A stretch of 64,000 bases of DNA from Flavobacterium beibuense (GCF_004151245.1 NZ_JUIW01000014.1:1-64000), one strand, 5' to 3'; positions 1 through 10,684 are shown, counted from the stretch's first letter. The notes: generated by a model not told the origin, from the sequence alone. Numbers and translations are program-made.

Positions 1-71
1 CCTACCGTGAGACGGTTAACGGTATGCCGGTTGTCAAGGAGTTCAAGGCACACTTCTCACTGAAGAGATAA
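1..71 (+). CDS. C-terminal end of an unidentified protein (partial)
   Basis: Of the three forward frames only the one starting at base 3 is open to a clean stop (TAA at 69-71), giving about 22 residues that end in AHFSLKR. A strong terminator follows 20 bases later, which supports a genuine gene end. The fragment is too short to name the family. The gene starts outside the window. Confidence 0.6.
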   Translation, partial: YRETVNGMPVVKEFKAHFSLKR

Positions 72-90
72 GACGATAAACAAATGATAT

Positions 91-124
91 AAAACAGGCA
101 GCCCACGGGCTGCCTGTTTTGTTT
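91..124 (+). terminator. Rho-independent terminator
   Basis: AAAACAGGCAGCC pairs with GGCTGCCTGTTTT around a short CAC-type loop (91-120) and runs into a T-rich tail. It closes the partial gene at the window start. Confidence 0.9.
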
Positions 125-179
125 TAATAGTTTAATCATTTCTTAATACAGGTTTCCACAGGCTAATTTTAAGGCTCTT

Positions 180-187
180 TATGTTTG
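180..187 (+). promoter_or_regulatory. TAnnTTTG -7 box of the cytochrome c peroxidase gene
   Basis: TATGTTTG matches the Bacteroidota -7 consensus TAnnTTTG and lies 21 bases before the start codon at 209. I see no clear TTG -33 element at the right distance, so the leader would be short and the promoter may need help. Confidence 0.5.
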
Positions 188-208
188 CATTTTCTAATAG
201 CCTGAAAT

Positions 209-2179
209 ATGTATAAAGGTTACAATCGTTTTGTACTACTATTTTTTCTGATAGTTTTTATCCTGCCATTCAATTTGCAGTATACCTCTGTGAGTGATTA
301 TTACGACGATGATTTTCGTACTGTAATAATTACAGGTATTGATGATTTAAATTCGCAATTAAATAAACTTGAGCAACAGGCCCTGAATTATAAAAAAGGG
401 AATCTTAGTCTTGAGCAATTAAAAGAGCAACTTGCAAAAACCCGATACTCTTTTAAACAGTCTGAATATATATTGGAGTATTACTATCCTAAGCATATAA
501 AAGCTTATATAAATGGTGCTCCTTTAGATCATCCAGATCCGCTACCTATAGATAAGAATGCTTCGGGAGATTATTATAATCTTAATCCGGAACAATATAA
601 AAACAGTATGCCTATCGATAATCTGGAGGCGGGTCATTATAAAGGGGAGGTAAAGATAGTAGCGCCTGTAGGGTTACAGGTATTGGATGAAACACTTTAT
701 ACGGATGATAATCCTGATAAGGACGAGGTATACAGACTAGCTAAAGGGGTAAGAGATTCCTATCAGGTATTGGTTACTGCATTTAAATCAAGAACATTTT
801 TTTATGACTTTGAAGTAATGGAGGCCTGCAGGTTAGAGTTGGTTAGAATAACAGCAAGAGGAATTACGGGGTTTGATACCCCGGGTTCGCTTAACGCTAT
901 GGAAGAGGCGGCTTCATCGATGGCAGGTATAGAAAAAGTGCTTGAACCCTTACTGTCAAAAGCGGAGACTAATCTGAATAAAAGTATTAAAGGGTTATTT
1001 AAGAAGTCTATTTCCGTTTTAAATAAAAGCAGGGACTTTGATGGTTTTGACAGGCTGAATTTTATTACGGAATACATCAATCCTTTATATAAGCATCTTT
1101 TGGATTTGCAGCTATCCCTGCATATAAAAAGCAGTGCCGAAGTACATGCAGCCACCCCGTCGTGGAATGCATATAGTACAAATATGTTTTCGGAAGATTT
1201 CCTGAATCCTTATTATTACAGTCTGCTGAAAGAAGAGAAGGATAGTGATGCTTTGAGAGATTTGGGCAGGAAACTGTTTTATGATACGGCATTAAGTCGA
1301 AACGGTATGATGAGCTGTGCAAGTTGCCATAAACCAGAAGTGGCTTTTTCTGACGGTCATAAAAAATCATTTGCCAGTATAGAAGGTAAAAATGTATTGC
1401 GTAATTCACCTTCCCTTATTAATTCGGTTTATGCTGACAGGTATTTTTATGATATGAGAGCTTATGATCTGGAAGAACAGGCAGAACATGTGGTAGAAAA
1501 TCATATGGAGTTTAATACAAGTTTTGAGGTTTTGGTACAAAAACTGAATTCTGATAAAGTTTACAGGGAACAGTTTAATGCTGTATTCAAAACGAATACT
1601 CCGGTAACACGATACCATTTTTCGTCGGCCTTATCATCTTATGTGTTGTCATTACGATCGTTTAGCAGTCCGTTTGATTTATATATGCAGGGGAAAAGCA
1701 AAGAGTTGCCAAAAGACGTAAAAGCAGGTTTTAACCTTTTTATGGGTAAAGCGGGTTGTGCTACCTGTCATTACATGCCAACATTTAGCGGACTGGTGCC
1801 ACCATTGTATGATGAAAATGAGAGTGAGGTATTGGGTGTGTTGAGACATCCTGATACTTTGATGGTAGATACCGATTATGGCCGTATTGCAAACGGTGTT
1901 ATTGATGAAAGGCATGAAATCTACAGGAATTCATTTAAAACAGTTAGCGTAAGGAATGTGAAGTTAACAGGCCCTTATTTTCATAATGGCGCTTATGAAA
2001 CCCTGGAACAGGTTATAGACTTTTATAATGAAGGTGGTGCAGCAGGTAAGGGACTCTCTTATGAACTGCCAAATCAAACACTACCTCCTGATAAATTAGA
2101 ATTGAGTAAAAAAGAAATAAAGGAACTTATTGCCTTCCTGGAATCCTTAACAGACAATCCTTCGTCAATTAAAAAGTAA
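209..2179 (+). CDS. di-haem cytochrome c peroxidase (CcpA/MauG family) with long N-terminal extension
   Basis: The 656-residue protein starts with a hydrophobic export segment (about residues 8-24), so it should act in the periplasm or be membrane-anchored. The C-terminal half holds two haem c attachment motifs, CASCH (370-374) and CATCH (517-521), in the spacing of bacterial di-haem peroxidases, which reduce hydrogen peroxide with electrons from small cytochromes. Typical motifs around them include LGRKLFYD, LRNSPSLIN and a late YFHNGAYETL. The first 330 residues are an extension absent from classical CcpA (about 320-350 residues in all) that I do not recognise. It is a single-gene unit between a terminator and the next promoter. 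Peroxidase activity is inferred from family; MauG-like oxidative chemistry is the alternative. Confidence 0.87.
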   Translation: MYKGYNRFVLLFFLIVFILPFNLQYTSVSDYYDDDFRTVIITGIDDLNSQLNKLEQQALNYKKGNLSLEQLKEQLAKTRYSFKQSEYILEYYYPKHIKAYINGAPLDHPDPLPIDKNASGDYYNLNPEQYKNSMPIDNLEAGHYKGEVKIVAPVGLQVLDETLYTDDNPDKDEVYRLAKGVRDSYQVLVTAFKSRTFFYDFEVMEACRLELVRITARGITGFDTPGSLNAMEEAASSMAGIEKVLEPLLSKAETNLNKSIKGLFKKSISVLNKSRDFDGFDRLNFITEYINPLYKHLLDLQLSLHIKSSAEVHAATPSWNAYSTNMFSEDFLNPYYYSLLKEEKDSDALRDLGRKLFYDTALSRNGMMSCASCHKPEVAFSDGHKKSFASIEGKNVLRNSPSLINSVYADRYFYDMRAYDLEEQAEHVVENHMEFNTSFEVLVQKLNSDKVYREQFNAVFKTNTPVTRYHFSSALSSYVLSLRSFSSPFDLYMQGKSKELPKDVKAGFNLFMGKAGCATCHYMPTFSGLVPPLYDENESEVLGVLRHPDTLMVDTDYGRIANGVIDERHEIYRNSFKTVSVRNVKLTGPYFHNGAYETLEQVIDFYNEGGAAGKGLSYELPNQTLPPDKLELSKKEIKELIAFLESLTDNPSSIKK

Positions 2180-2509
2180 TTATACGGGTGCGTGCGCAAT
2201 AATATAAGGTATAAGTATTTTAACTGAAAGTTAAGATTTAGACTATTTGCATTATAACTAAAAAAATATCACTGATTTACATGCTTTTAAGTCTTAACTG
2301 TTAAAGAGTTGTCATTTTTTTACTTTTTAAAGTCATTTCAATGTTAAGAATCGATTTTAGGCTTTTTTGATAAAAATATATTTATGGTTTGCCATAAAAT
2401 CTTCATATTCAATTAAAGTAAACTTAAAAATTTCGAACAATCCTTCCAGAAACGAGGGGCTAATTTTGCGACTGAATCTATTAATTAATTTAAACCAACA
2501 TTAGCTAAA
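2180..2509 (+). promoter_or_regulatory. intergenic region with -7 box for the giant phosphatase gene
   Basis: This 330-base AT-rich stretch has no gene I can support. TAATTTTG at 2461-2468 fits the -7 consensus TAnnTTTG and lies 42 bases before the ATG at 2510. No TTG -33 element sits at the usual 17-23 bp, so regulation by an activator is possible. I find no convincing terminator after the peroxidase gene. Confidence 0.45.
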
Positions 2510-5500
2510 ATGAAAAAAAGTTTACTTTTTTTGAGTTTAATGGTGTCTTTACTGATGAGTTTTGGCCTGCGGGCACAAACCATTCCGGGAGATTCCATAG
2601 TGTACGGGCCTATGATGAGTCCTGTATACAATAACTCAGTAAGAGTTTGGGTATTAACCAAGAACAATACCGGATCGGGTGATGCGCTTTCTATAGCGTT
2701 AACTCAAAACGGTACTGCGAACGCCCCTCTTACAGGTACGGTTTACAATTCAGACGACAGGCTTGGTTACAGCCTTAGGTCTTTTGAGTACACCGGACTA
2801 ACAGAAGGGCAGTCGTACACGGCAAAGGTACTTATTAACGGTACTCCTTCAAGCCGTCAGTCGACAATTACAAACGGACAAAACACGTTAAGTGATTTTG
2901 AATTCCTTTCAGGAGGATGTGGTCGTATATATGACCTTAGCCGTTGTATAGACCAGCCGGAAGCCGAGTTCCATTTTAACGGAACTCCAACAATGTTTAA
3001 CGTAATGGCTGAAGAACAGAGTGACCTGATGGTATGGTTAGGTGACGCTGTTTATCTGTTAGGCTTACAACATGCAATGGGACAATGTCCTGATGGTGTT
3101 GATGACTGGGCTAACAAGGATATGGCTTTTGACCGTTACAGGTTCTTTAGGAATTACCATGACAGTCTGACGGTTGCAATGCCTCAGCTTGCAATTACAG
3201 ACAACCATGACCTTGGTCCAAATGAATTTAATAAAACGCTGCCTACTATTGGCGAGATGCGTGAGATATTCATGGACTGGTGGCCAAACCCGGAATATAA
3301 CAGTACACCGGAAGGGCAGGGACTATTCTCATCTTATGTGTATAAAGATGTCGAGTACTTTTTATTGGATAACCGTAGCTACCGCGACGGTATATCGCAG
3401 CATTTAGGTCCGGATCAGCTTCAGTGGCTGAAAGACGGACTATTAAATTCTACTGCTACGTTTAAAGTTTTAATTAATGGTACGCCTTCATTTGAGCGTA
3501 ACTGTGGCGGAAGAAACTTTTGTAACACAGCACAATCTCAGGAGTTAATCAACTACATTAAGGCTAACAACATTAATGGTGTATTATCGTTAAGTGCTGA
3601 TATACATGAGCAGAAATTCATGATAAGGGATGGTGATGTTAACTATCCGCTTTATGATGTATTATCGGGTAACATCAATTCAGATGTAGGTAACGGTAAC
3701 TACAACATTAACTATAACAGCAATTATATCCTTACGGGAGTTAAGCAAACCTACTTAAGGATTAATGTTTATGGTGATGCAGACGACAGAAGGATGAAAG
3801 TGGAATATGTGGGTGCAACAGGTCAGCCATATTTTGAGACCATCATTCACGAAGATATGCTTACCAGCCAGAATGCAGATGCGCTTAAGCTGGAAATGGG
3901 TATAGAAAATGCTGTTGCAGATGCTTCAGGCTATAACCATATCATAACTGCAGAGAACCACACTTTTGCAGCAGACAGAGATGGCGTTACTAACGGTGCA
4001 TTACAATTTAGTGCTGCTACTAATGTAACCATTCCTTATGCTACTGCATTTGATATGCACGACCGCCCGTTTAGTTTAGCGTTTTGGTTAAAACCGGAAC
4101 AGTTTACTGCAACAGGATCAACAATTTATTCAAACGGAGCAGAGGGTGTGGGTATATCATTTGGTATTAGCCCTAACGGTAAGCTTACTTACACAAACCA
4201 TGCAACAGGCACAACACTTTCTACAGAGTACAGCCTGCTTGTAAACAACTGGTCTTACATTGTTTGGAAATACGACAACGTAAAAAGAAAACTATCAGTA
4301 TACTATAACGGATTCCTTATCCAGGAATGGAGTAACATCCTTACTCCGGTAGCTTCTGATGCTGATATTACAATTGGTAATAACTTCCAGAATAAAAAAT
4401 ATATAGGATTATTAGATAAGCTTAACCTTTACGGTAGAATCATATCTGATGAGGCTATTATGGAAGAGGCCGATTTTGAGTCAACACGTGGTGATGTACT
4501 TAAAATGGCTGGTGCTCAGCAAATGCTTATCCCTTCTGAAGTAGTAAACGACGCTTTAAGTGATGATTTCACTATTGAGTTTTGGGGTAAACTTACTGCA
4601 GACCCGGGAGGGAACTTTAAAATTATTGCAAGTAACGGTAGGGTAAACAACCTTACAACAGGTATATCTTTTGAGTTCCCGGATAACAACCAGCTGAATG
4701 TAGTTGTTGGTACAAACGGTTCAGGCTGGAATACAATTTCTAATCAGGGAGCTATATGGAATATAGGTGAGTGGAACCACGTAGCCCTTTCGGTTACTAA
4801 AAACGGTACCATGACATACTATGTAAACGGACAGCAAATAGGTTCTGCGCCGTTTGGAGAGTATATTCCTAACGAGTTTGGTTTAGGCCTTGGTTACAGC
4901 CCTTACTATGGTAGTGCTGTACAGGCAGAACTTGATGAGTTCCGTATTTGGGAAAGAGCACTTACTGCAGATGAGATAAACGAGCATATGCACTATCACT
5001 TAACAGGTGATGAGGAAGATCTTGCTGTTTACTTTGACTTTAGTGCTGCTGATGAAGAGGCAGACAGCTTTGTAAGCTTAGGTTCTATGGAGCAGGAAAT
5101 CTTCCTTAACGGAGGTGTATTTGCTACAGCTACATCTCCGGTATCAGTACTTGGTGATGATTATAAAGATGTGGTTACAGGTAAATGGAGCCGTAACAAC
5201 GATGTAAACAACTCAGGACTTACATTCCCTAACAATATTACTGCATATAACAGCAATGTTGTAGTAGGTAAACATAATGTGGAGACTATAGCAGCCGTAC
5301 CGGGTGAGGACGATATGACTTACCTTCAGGGCGGATGGAGAATAGATCCTCTAAACACTCCTTTTGCTACAGTAAAAATCAATCTTGAAGAAAGCTTACC
5401 GGATTATGAAACCATAAGCCAGACCGCAGGGCAGTACTACCTGCTTAAGTCGGTTGAGGGATCTGAAGGGACAGAAGAATTTGAAAATGTTGCGGAAGGA

Positions 5501-8500
5501 AGCTTTGACGGACAAAATGTAACATTCTACAATGCTAATCTTACAGAAGGTACTTATTATGTAGCATGGTCTACAGCAGAGTTCGTACCGGGCAGAGGTG
5601 GAGCTTTATCGCTTGCAGGTGGACACGACATTACTATTCCGTATGCAGATATGAACCCTATTATGTCTAATGCCTTTACACTTGAGTTCTGGTTAAATGT
5701 AACTCAGGATCCGGGTAATAACGACAAGGTACTTTCAAGCCACGGTAAAATAAACGGTAACTCTACAGGTTTCTCTCTTGAGATGCCGGATAACAATACT
5801 ATTTCTGCTGTATTTGGTAATAATACCGGTGCATGGAATAGCACTAACTCAGGTACTCCTTTAACAATAGGCGAGTGGAACCACATTGCGGTTACTGCTG
5901 CTCCCGGTGGTATGGTTAAGCTTTACGTTAACGGTGAGCTAAAGGGTGAAAATGCTTTTGCAGATTTCGTTCCTAACCAAAACTGGGACTTTGCTTTTGG
6001 TAAAAGTATAAACTATGGCGGACAAACGTATTCAATGATGGATGAGTTCCGTATCTGGAATCACGTAAAAACTCAGGAAGAGATTGTTGAGCAGATGCAC
6101 GTAATTCTTGAAGAAGGTCAGGATGGTTTATTATACAACTTCACTTTCGATCAGGATGATAACGGCGTACTTGAAAATGCAGGTGGTACTCAAACAACAG
6201 TTGTAGATTATACAAATGCAACTATAATTAATGCTACCAGCCCGGTTAGTGAAATAAATGTAGATTTCCCAGATCAGGTTACAGGTAACTGGAGTATTAC
6301 TAACGAAACTCTTAATGGTTTATATGTAAGCGGTGGTATTTCTAACTTTACAGAAAACCTAATCGTTTCACGTAACCAAGACAATGAGATTGCTCAGCTT
6401 GGTGAAGATGAGGATAACAAATATCTTGTAGGCGGATGGCATTTAAATGCCCTTAACATGGAGGTTGCCGATCTTGAGGTTGACCTTGCAACTGTTATAG
6501 AAGATTTTGCAGCTGTTAATGCAATAGTGGCAGAATATTCACTTATAAAAGGTGATCCTAACAGTACTTACCAAACAGTAGCAACAGCTACTGAAGAAAA
6601 TGGTGTGGTACTGTTTGAAGATGTTGATTTAGCTATAGGTAACTATTACCTTGCTTTTGAAATAGACCCAACAGCTGCTATTATAGCACAGGGTGGTGTA
6701 CTTAGCCTAGGTAACGGTCACGATGTACAGATACCTAAAGAAGGTGTAAATGCTGCACTTTCGGGAGACTTTACCATTGAGCTTTGGGCTCGTTTAAGGG
6801 AGCCTTCGGGAGCTAACAAGAAACTTGTAGGCTTTACAAGCTTTGGTGGTGGTAACTACGGTTGGGAAATGGAGTTCTTAGGTAACCAGACACTACAGAC
6901 AATTACAGGTCAGGGAGCCGGAGGAGGATGGAATTCACTAAACTCAGACCACGTTTGGGGAGTAAACGAATGGAACCACGTTGCGGTAACATTTGTACCT
7001 AATGGTGAATTTAAGTTCTATATAAACGGTGAACTTGTAGACAGCATGCCGGTGGGAACATTCCAGCCAAATGCTAACAACCTTGCCTTTGGTAGAAACC
7101 TTTCTAACGATGCGCCTACAAGCAGTGATATAGATGAGTTCCGTATATGGACTAAAGCTAAGACAATTGAGGAGATACGTGAAGACATGTACCTTTCAAT
7201 TCCTGAAGCTACAGATAACCTTGTTTACAACTATACATTTAATCAGGATAACAGCGGTTTCTTAGTAAACAGTGGTTCTGAAGTAGTTGAAGTTCCTTAT
7301 ACAAATGCTTCAATCATAGCTGCTACAGATCCTGTAAGGGATATGGAAGCTCCTTACCGTAATGAGGTTAGGGGTAGCTGGAGTGTTATGAATGATAGCG
7401 GTAACGGTATGTACCTTGCAGATGAAGTTGCCAGCGTTAACAACAACGTAGTATTTGGTAAAGAAGAAGGTAACGAAGTACTTCATGCACTAAATGATGA
7501 AGAAAACGATATGCTTTATATCGGCGGCAGATGGATGCCGGATACACGCTTTATTGAAACTGCAGCCCTTAAGGTTGATGTATCTAAAGTATTTGACAAC
7601 CCTAACGATGTAAATACACTTGCAACAACTTACTTCCTGTTAACAGGTAACCCTGCTACAGAAATTACGGTTGCAGCAACAGGTACTAAAGTAGGAAGCA
7701 TTGTAACCTTTACAGAGATTCCTCTTGATGGTACACCGCTATACCTGGCATGGTTAGAAAGTTCTACAGAATATCCTGTGGGTACTTTCCCTATCGCTTC
7801 CCAAAGCTTATGGAAATACAACGATAACGGTGTTGACCTTGGTACTGAATGGACAGCTGTAGATTATGATGATACAGCATGGATGTTTGGTAACGGTATA
7901 TTAGGTTACGGAGACGGTGTTGAGGCAACTACACTAAGCTATGGTGAAGATGCTAACAACAAATACCCGACTTACTATTTTAGACATACTTTTAATGTTG
8001 AAAATGCCTCTCAAATAGGTTCTTTACTATTCCATACATTAAAAGATGACGGTGTAATAGTATATGTAAACGGCGTTGAGGCTTTCAGATCAAACATGCC
8101 TGAAGGTGCTGTTACTTACAACACTTATGCTTCTTCAACAATAGGAGGTTCAGATGAAACTACTTATGAACTAGTTGAAACAGCTAACCTGCTTCAAAAC
8201 GGGACGAACGTAATTGCTGTAGAGCTTCACCAGGCTTCTGCAAACAGTTCAGATCTTGGCTTTGATATGGAAGTTAACTTTAACCTTCCTCCGCTTGAAG
8301 CAGCATCTTACCCGCTTCCTAAAGGAGAGATATGGGCTTACCTTGATAATGGTTCTGACTTAGGTGCTACAGACTGGACAGAATCTACATACAACAACAA
8401 TGCATGGGAAAGAGGAGAAGCTCCTCTTGGTTACGGAGATCCTGCTAAAACAGTAATCTCTTACGGTCCTGATGCTTCAAACAAATACATTACTTACTAC

Positions 8501-10660
8501 TTTACAAGAGATATCGAACTTTCTCTTGCTGATGTAGCTGAAAATGTTGAGTTTGGTTTACGAAGAGACGACGGTGCCGTAGTTTATGTAAACGGTGTGG
8601 AAGTGTTTAGAGACAATATGCCGGTTGGTATTATTGATTATCTTACACATTCTGCCACTACAATAGACGGAGCAGATGAGAAGAGATATTTCTCTCACAT
8701 AGTGCCAAAAACTGTGTTCCAGGAAGGTGTAAACAGAATTTCTGTTGAGCTTCACAACCGTGACGGTCAGAGTTCAGATATCAGTTTTGATATGTATATT
8801 AAAGATGCTCCTCAGGATATTGAGGTTTGTGACGAAGAGCATATTGCTTGTTTCACTTCAATTAACCCTACAGGGCAAACTCCTTACCTTATAATTTCTC
8901 AGGAGCACAGATTCCAGTTATTATTCAAACAGGGAGATGCTTATATGGATGGTTCGGGTAACGTACCGGGTAACCATGACTTCTCTGCCTATGTAGGTAC
9001 AGACGGAGACAGCGAACTGGGTCATTTATCAGTTAACCATGAAAACACTCCGGGTGGTGTGTCTATGCTGGATATTCACTTAGATACAGAAAACCAACTT
9101 TGGGTTATTGACGATTCTCAACCGGTAGACTTCTATAACAACGACCTTGTAACAACTACAAGAAACTGTTCTGGAGGTATTACCCCTTGGGGTACCGTAA
9201 TTACTGCTGAAGAGAATACGGCTTCCGGAGACGCTAACGGCGACGGATATCAGGATGAAGGTTGGTTAGTGGAAATAGATCCTGTTACTGCTCAGGTAAT
9301 GGAGTACGGTAATGGTAAGCAGGAAAAACTTTGGGCTATGGGTAGAATGAATCACGAAAACGTGGTTGTTAAAGCCGATGGTTCTGCAGCTTACTATGGT
9401 GAAGACGGTGGTACACACTGTGTTTACAAATATGTACCGGATGTACCGGGTAACCTTTACTCAGGTACTGTATATGTACTTCACTTAGATCTTGAAATGT
9501 CTAACGACGAGCCAAGTTCTGCAAAAGCAAGATGGATTCAGGTTCCTAATACAACACAAGAGGACAGAAACAACCTTAATACAGTTGCTGCTTCTTTAGG
9601 AGGTACAAACTTTAATGGTGTTGAAGACTGTGATATTAGCCCTCTTGACGGTAAAATTTACTTTACTGCAAAAGGAAGAAACCGTATCTACAGATTTACA
9701 GACCCTGTAAGTGTGAACGATACAATCACAGACTTTGAAACTTTTGCAGGAGGTATGTCTTATCCTATTGCAACAGCGGGAGGTACAGTTACAGAACAAT
9801 GGGGTGACGGTAACGATAACCTGGTGTTTGACGACAAAGGTAACCTTTGGGTATGCCAGGATGGTGGATTAAACTACATTTGGGTAATCCGTCCGAATCA
9901 TACACAAAACAACCCTAATATTGAGTTATTTGCGTCTATGCCTGCAGGTTCTGAGCCTACAGGTCTAACATTTACACCAGATTATAAATACGGATTCTTC
10001 TCAGTACAGCACCCTAACGGTGGCAATGCTCCTCAGCAGGATGCTACATTTAGCGATGTAACATTTAATGCTTCGGCTACTGTAGTGTTCTCACTTAATC
10101 AATACTTAGGTGCTCAGGCTCCTGAAGTTGATTTTATTGCAGATCAGGTAGAGGTGGAAGAAGGTGAAACAGTAACATTTACCGACTTGAGTACCAATAA
10201 CCCTACAGAGTGGTCTTGGACGTTTGAAGGTGGTGAGCCTGCTACATCTACAGAGCAAAACCCAACAGTTACTTATGCAGAAGCAGGTACTTATGATGTA
10301 ACTCTTATAGCAACAAACGTTGCCGGTAACCAGTCGCTTACTAAAGAGGAGTACATAATTGTTGAAGAAGCTCTTGGTATTGATACACCTAATCCTCTTA
10401 GAGATAAAGTAAGCCTTTATCCTAACCCTACAAGCGGTAAGGTAACGGTTGAAATTAACGACGAAGGTGGTAAGGATGTAGTAGTTGATGTATATGATTT
10501 AGTAGGTAGAAAAATAACTACACAAAATGTACAAACTACAGGCGGTACACAAACTATAAGCCTGGACTTAACATCACTTCAGGGTGAGCAGGTATTTATC
10601 ATCAATGTAACAGTAGGTGATAAAACAGGAACTTATAAAGTGCTTAAAGTTAACAGGTAG
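2510..10660 (+). CDS. giant T9SS-secreted protein with PhoD-like and PhoX-like phosphatase domains, LamG modules and PKD
   Basis: The 2716-residue product has a signal peptide ending near LRAQ. Domains in order (approximate residues): PhoD-like metallophosphatase 130-440 (SGGCGR, LGDAVYLLG, ITDNHDLGPN, SADIHEQ); LamG/concanavalin-like domain 459-655; three further LamG domains starting near 660, 1030 and 1395, each followed by an unnamed segment with GxWS; two galactose-binding-like repeats 1757-2100 (each with LKDDG/LRRDDG and VYVNGVE); PhoX/DUF839 domain 2108-2535 (NCSGGITPWGT, AEEN, NHENVVV, NGVEDCDI, DNLVFDDKGNLWVCQDGG); PKD about 2537-2618; T9SS type A sorting domain 2627-2716 (SLYPNPTSGKVTV). 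PhoD and PhoX are unrelated Ca/Fe-type alkaline phosphatase families, so one surface protein seems to carry two phosphatase folds. It is probably cell-surface anchored or released and scavenges phosphate. Catalytic competence of either domain is not shown here. Confidence 0.88.
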   Translation: MKKSLLFLSLMVSLLMSFGLRAQTIPGDSIVYGPMMSPVYNNSVRVWVLTKNNTGSGDALSIALTQNGTANAPLTGTVYNSDDRLGYSLRSFEYTGLTEGQSYTAKVLINGTPSSRQSTITNGQNTLSDFEFLSGGCGRIYDLSRCIDQPEAEFHFNGTPTMFNVMAEEQSDLMVWLGDAVYLLGLQHAMGQCPDGVDDWANKDMAFDRYRFFRNYHDSLTVAMPQLAITDNHDLGPNEFNKTLPTIGEMREIFMDWWPNPEYNSTPEGQGLFSSYVYKDVEYFLLDNRSYRDGISQHLGPDQLQWLKDGLLNSTATFKVLINGTPSFERNCGGRNFCNTAQSQELINYIKANNINGVLSLSADIHEQKFMIRDGDVNYPLYDVLSGNINSDVGNGNYNINYNSNYILTGVKQTYLRINVYGDADDRRMKVEYVGATGQPYFETIIHEDMLTSQNADALKLEMGIENAVADASGYNHIITAENHTFAADRDGVTNGALQFSAATNVTIPYATAFDMHDRPFSLAFWLKPEQFTATGSTIYSNGAEGVGISFGISPNGKLTYTNHATGTTLSTEYSLLVNNWSYIVWKYDNVKRKLSVYYNGFLIQEWSNILTPVASDADITIGNNFQNKKYIGLLDKLNLYGRIISDEAIMEEADFESTRGDVLKMAGAQQMLIPSEVVNDALSDDFTIEFWGKLTADPGGNFKIIASNGRVNNLTTGISFEFPDNNQLNVVVGTNGSGWNTISNQGAIWNIGEWNHVALSVTKNGTMTYYVNGQQIGSAPFGEYIPNEFGLGLGYSPYYGSAVQAELDEFRIWERALTADEINEHMHYHLTGDEEDLAVYFDFSAADEEADSFVSLGSMEQEIFLNGGVFATATSPVSVLGDDYKDVVTGKWSRNNDVNNSGLTFPNNITAYNSNVVVGKHNVETIAAVPGEDDMTYLQGGWRIDPLNTPFATVKINLEESLPDYETISQTAGQYYLLKSVEGSEGTEEFENVAEGSFDGQNVTFYNANLTEGTYYVAWSTAEFVPGRGGALSLAGGHDITIPYADMNPIMSNAFTLEFWLNVTQDPGNNDKVLSSHGKINGNSTGFSLEMPDNNTISAVFGNNTGAWNSTNSGTPLTIGEWNHIAVTAAPGGMVKLYVNGELKGENAFADFVPNQNWDFAFGKSINYGGQTYSMMDEFRIWNHVKTQEEIVEQMHVILEEGQDGLLYNFTFDQDDNGVLENAGGTQTTVVDYTNATIINATSPVSEINVDFPDQVTGNWSITNETLNGLYVSGGISNFTENLIVSRNQDNEIAQLGEDEDNKYLVGGWHLNALNMEVADLEVDLATVIEDFAAVNAIVAEYSLIKGDPNSTYQTVATATEENGVVLFEDVDLAIGNYYLAFEIDPTAAIIAQGGVLSLGNGHDVQIPKEGVNAALSGDFTIELWARLREPSGANKKLVGFTSFGGGNYGWEMEFLGNQTLQTITGQGAGGGWNSLNSDHVWGVNEWNHVAVTFVPNGEFKFYINGELVDSMPVGTFQPNANNLAFGRNLSNDAPTSSDIDEFRIWTKAKTIEEIREDMYLSIPEATDNLVYNYTFNQDNSGFLVNSGSEVVEVPYTNASIIAATDPVRDMEAPYRNEVRGSWSVMNDSGNGMYLADEVASVNNNVVFGKEEGNEVLHALNDEENDMLYIGGRWMPDTRFIETAALKVDVSKVFDNPNDVNTLATTYFLLTGNPATEITVAATGTKVGSIVTFTEIPLDGTPLYLAWLESSTEYPVGTFPIASQSLWKYNDNGVDLGTEWTAVDYDDTAWMFGNGILGYGDGVEATTLSYGEDANNKYPTYYFRHTFNVENASQIGSLLFHTLKDDGVIVYVNGVEAFRSNMPEGAVTYNTYASSTIGGSDETTYELVETANLLQNGTNVIAVELHQASANSSDLGFDMEVNFNLPPLEAASYPLPKGEIWAYLDNGSDLGATDWTESTYNNNAWERGEAPLGYGDPAKTVISYGPDASNKYITYYFTRDIELSLADVAENVEFGLRRDDGAVVYVNGVEVFRDNMPVGIIDYLTHSATTIDGADEKRYFSHIVPKTVFQEGVNRISVELHNRDGQSSDISFDMYIKDAPQDIEVCDEEHIACFTSINPTGQTPYLIISQEHRFQLLFKQGDAYMDGSGNVPGNHDFSAYVGTDGDSELGHLSVNHENTPGGVSMLDIHLDTENQLWVIDDSQPVDFYNNDLVTTTRNCSGGITPWGTVITAEENTASGDANGDGYQDEGWLVEIDPVTAQVMEYGNGKQEKLWAMGRMNHENVVVKADGSAAYYGEDGGTHCVYKYVPDVPGNLYSGTVYVLHLDLEMSNDEPSSAKARWIQVPNTTQEDRNNLNTVAASLGGTNFNGVEDCDISPLDGKIYFTAKGRNRIYRFTDPVSVNDTITDFETFAGGMSYPIATAGGTVTEQWGDGNDNLVFDDKGNLWVCQDGGLNYIWVIRPNHTQNNPNIELFASMPAGSEPTGLTFTPDYKYGFFSVQHPNGGNAPQQDATFSDVTFNASATVVFSLNQYLGAQAPEVDFIADQVEVEEGETVTFTDLSTNNPTEWSWTFEGGEPATSTEQNPTVTYAEAGTYDVTLIATNVAGNQSLTKEEYIIVEEALGIDTPNPLRDKVSLYPNPTSGKVTVEINDEGGKDVVVDVYDLVGRKITTQNVQTTGGTQTISLDLTSLQGEQVFIINVTVGDKTGTYKVLKVNR
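4489..7780 (+). repeat. three tandem LamG-plus-linker modules of about 1.1 kb inside the giant gene
   Basis: Three protein modules start near residues 660, 1030 and 1395, a period of about 365-370 residues. Each holds a LamG domain (shared words IEFW/LEFW/IELW, GEWNHVA-type, DEFRIW) followed by a linker that starts with SPVS/DPVR and carries VTGKWS, VTGNWS or VRGSWS. They have diverged, so this is an old internal duplication rather than a recent DNA repeat. Confidence 0.75.
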
Positions 10661-10684
10661 TATTATAATTTCATGCAAGAAGAG

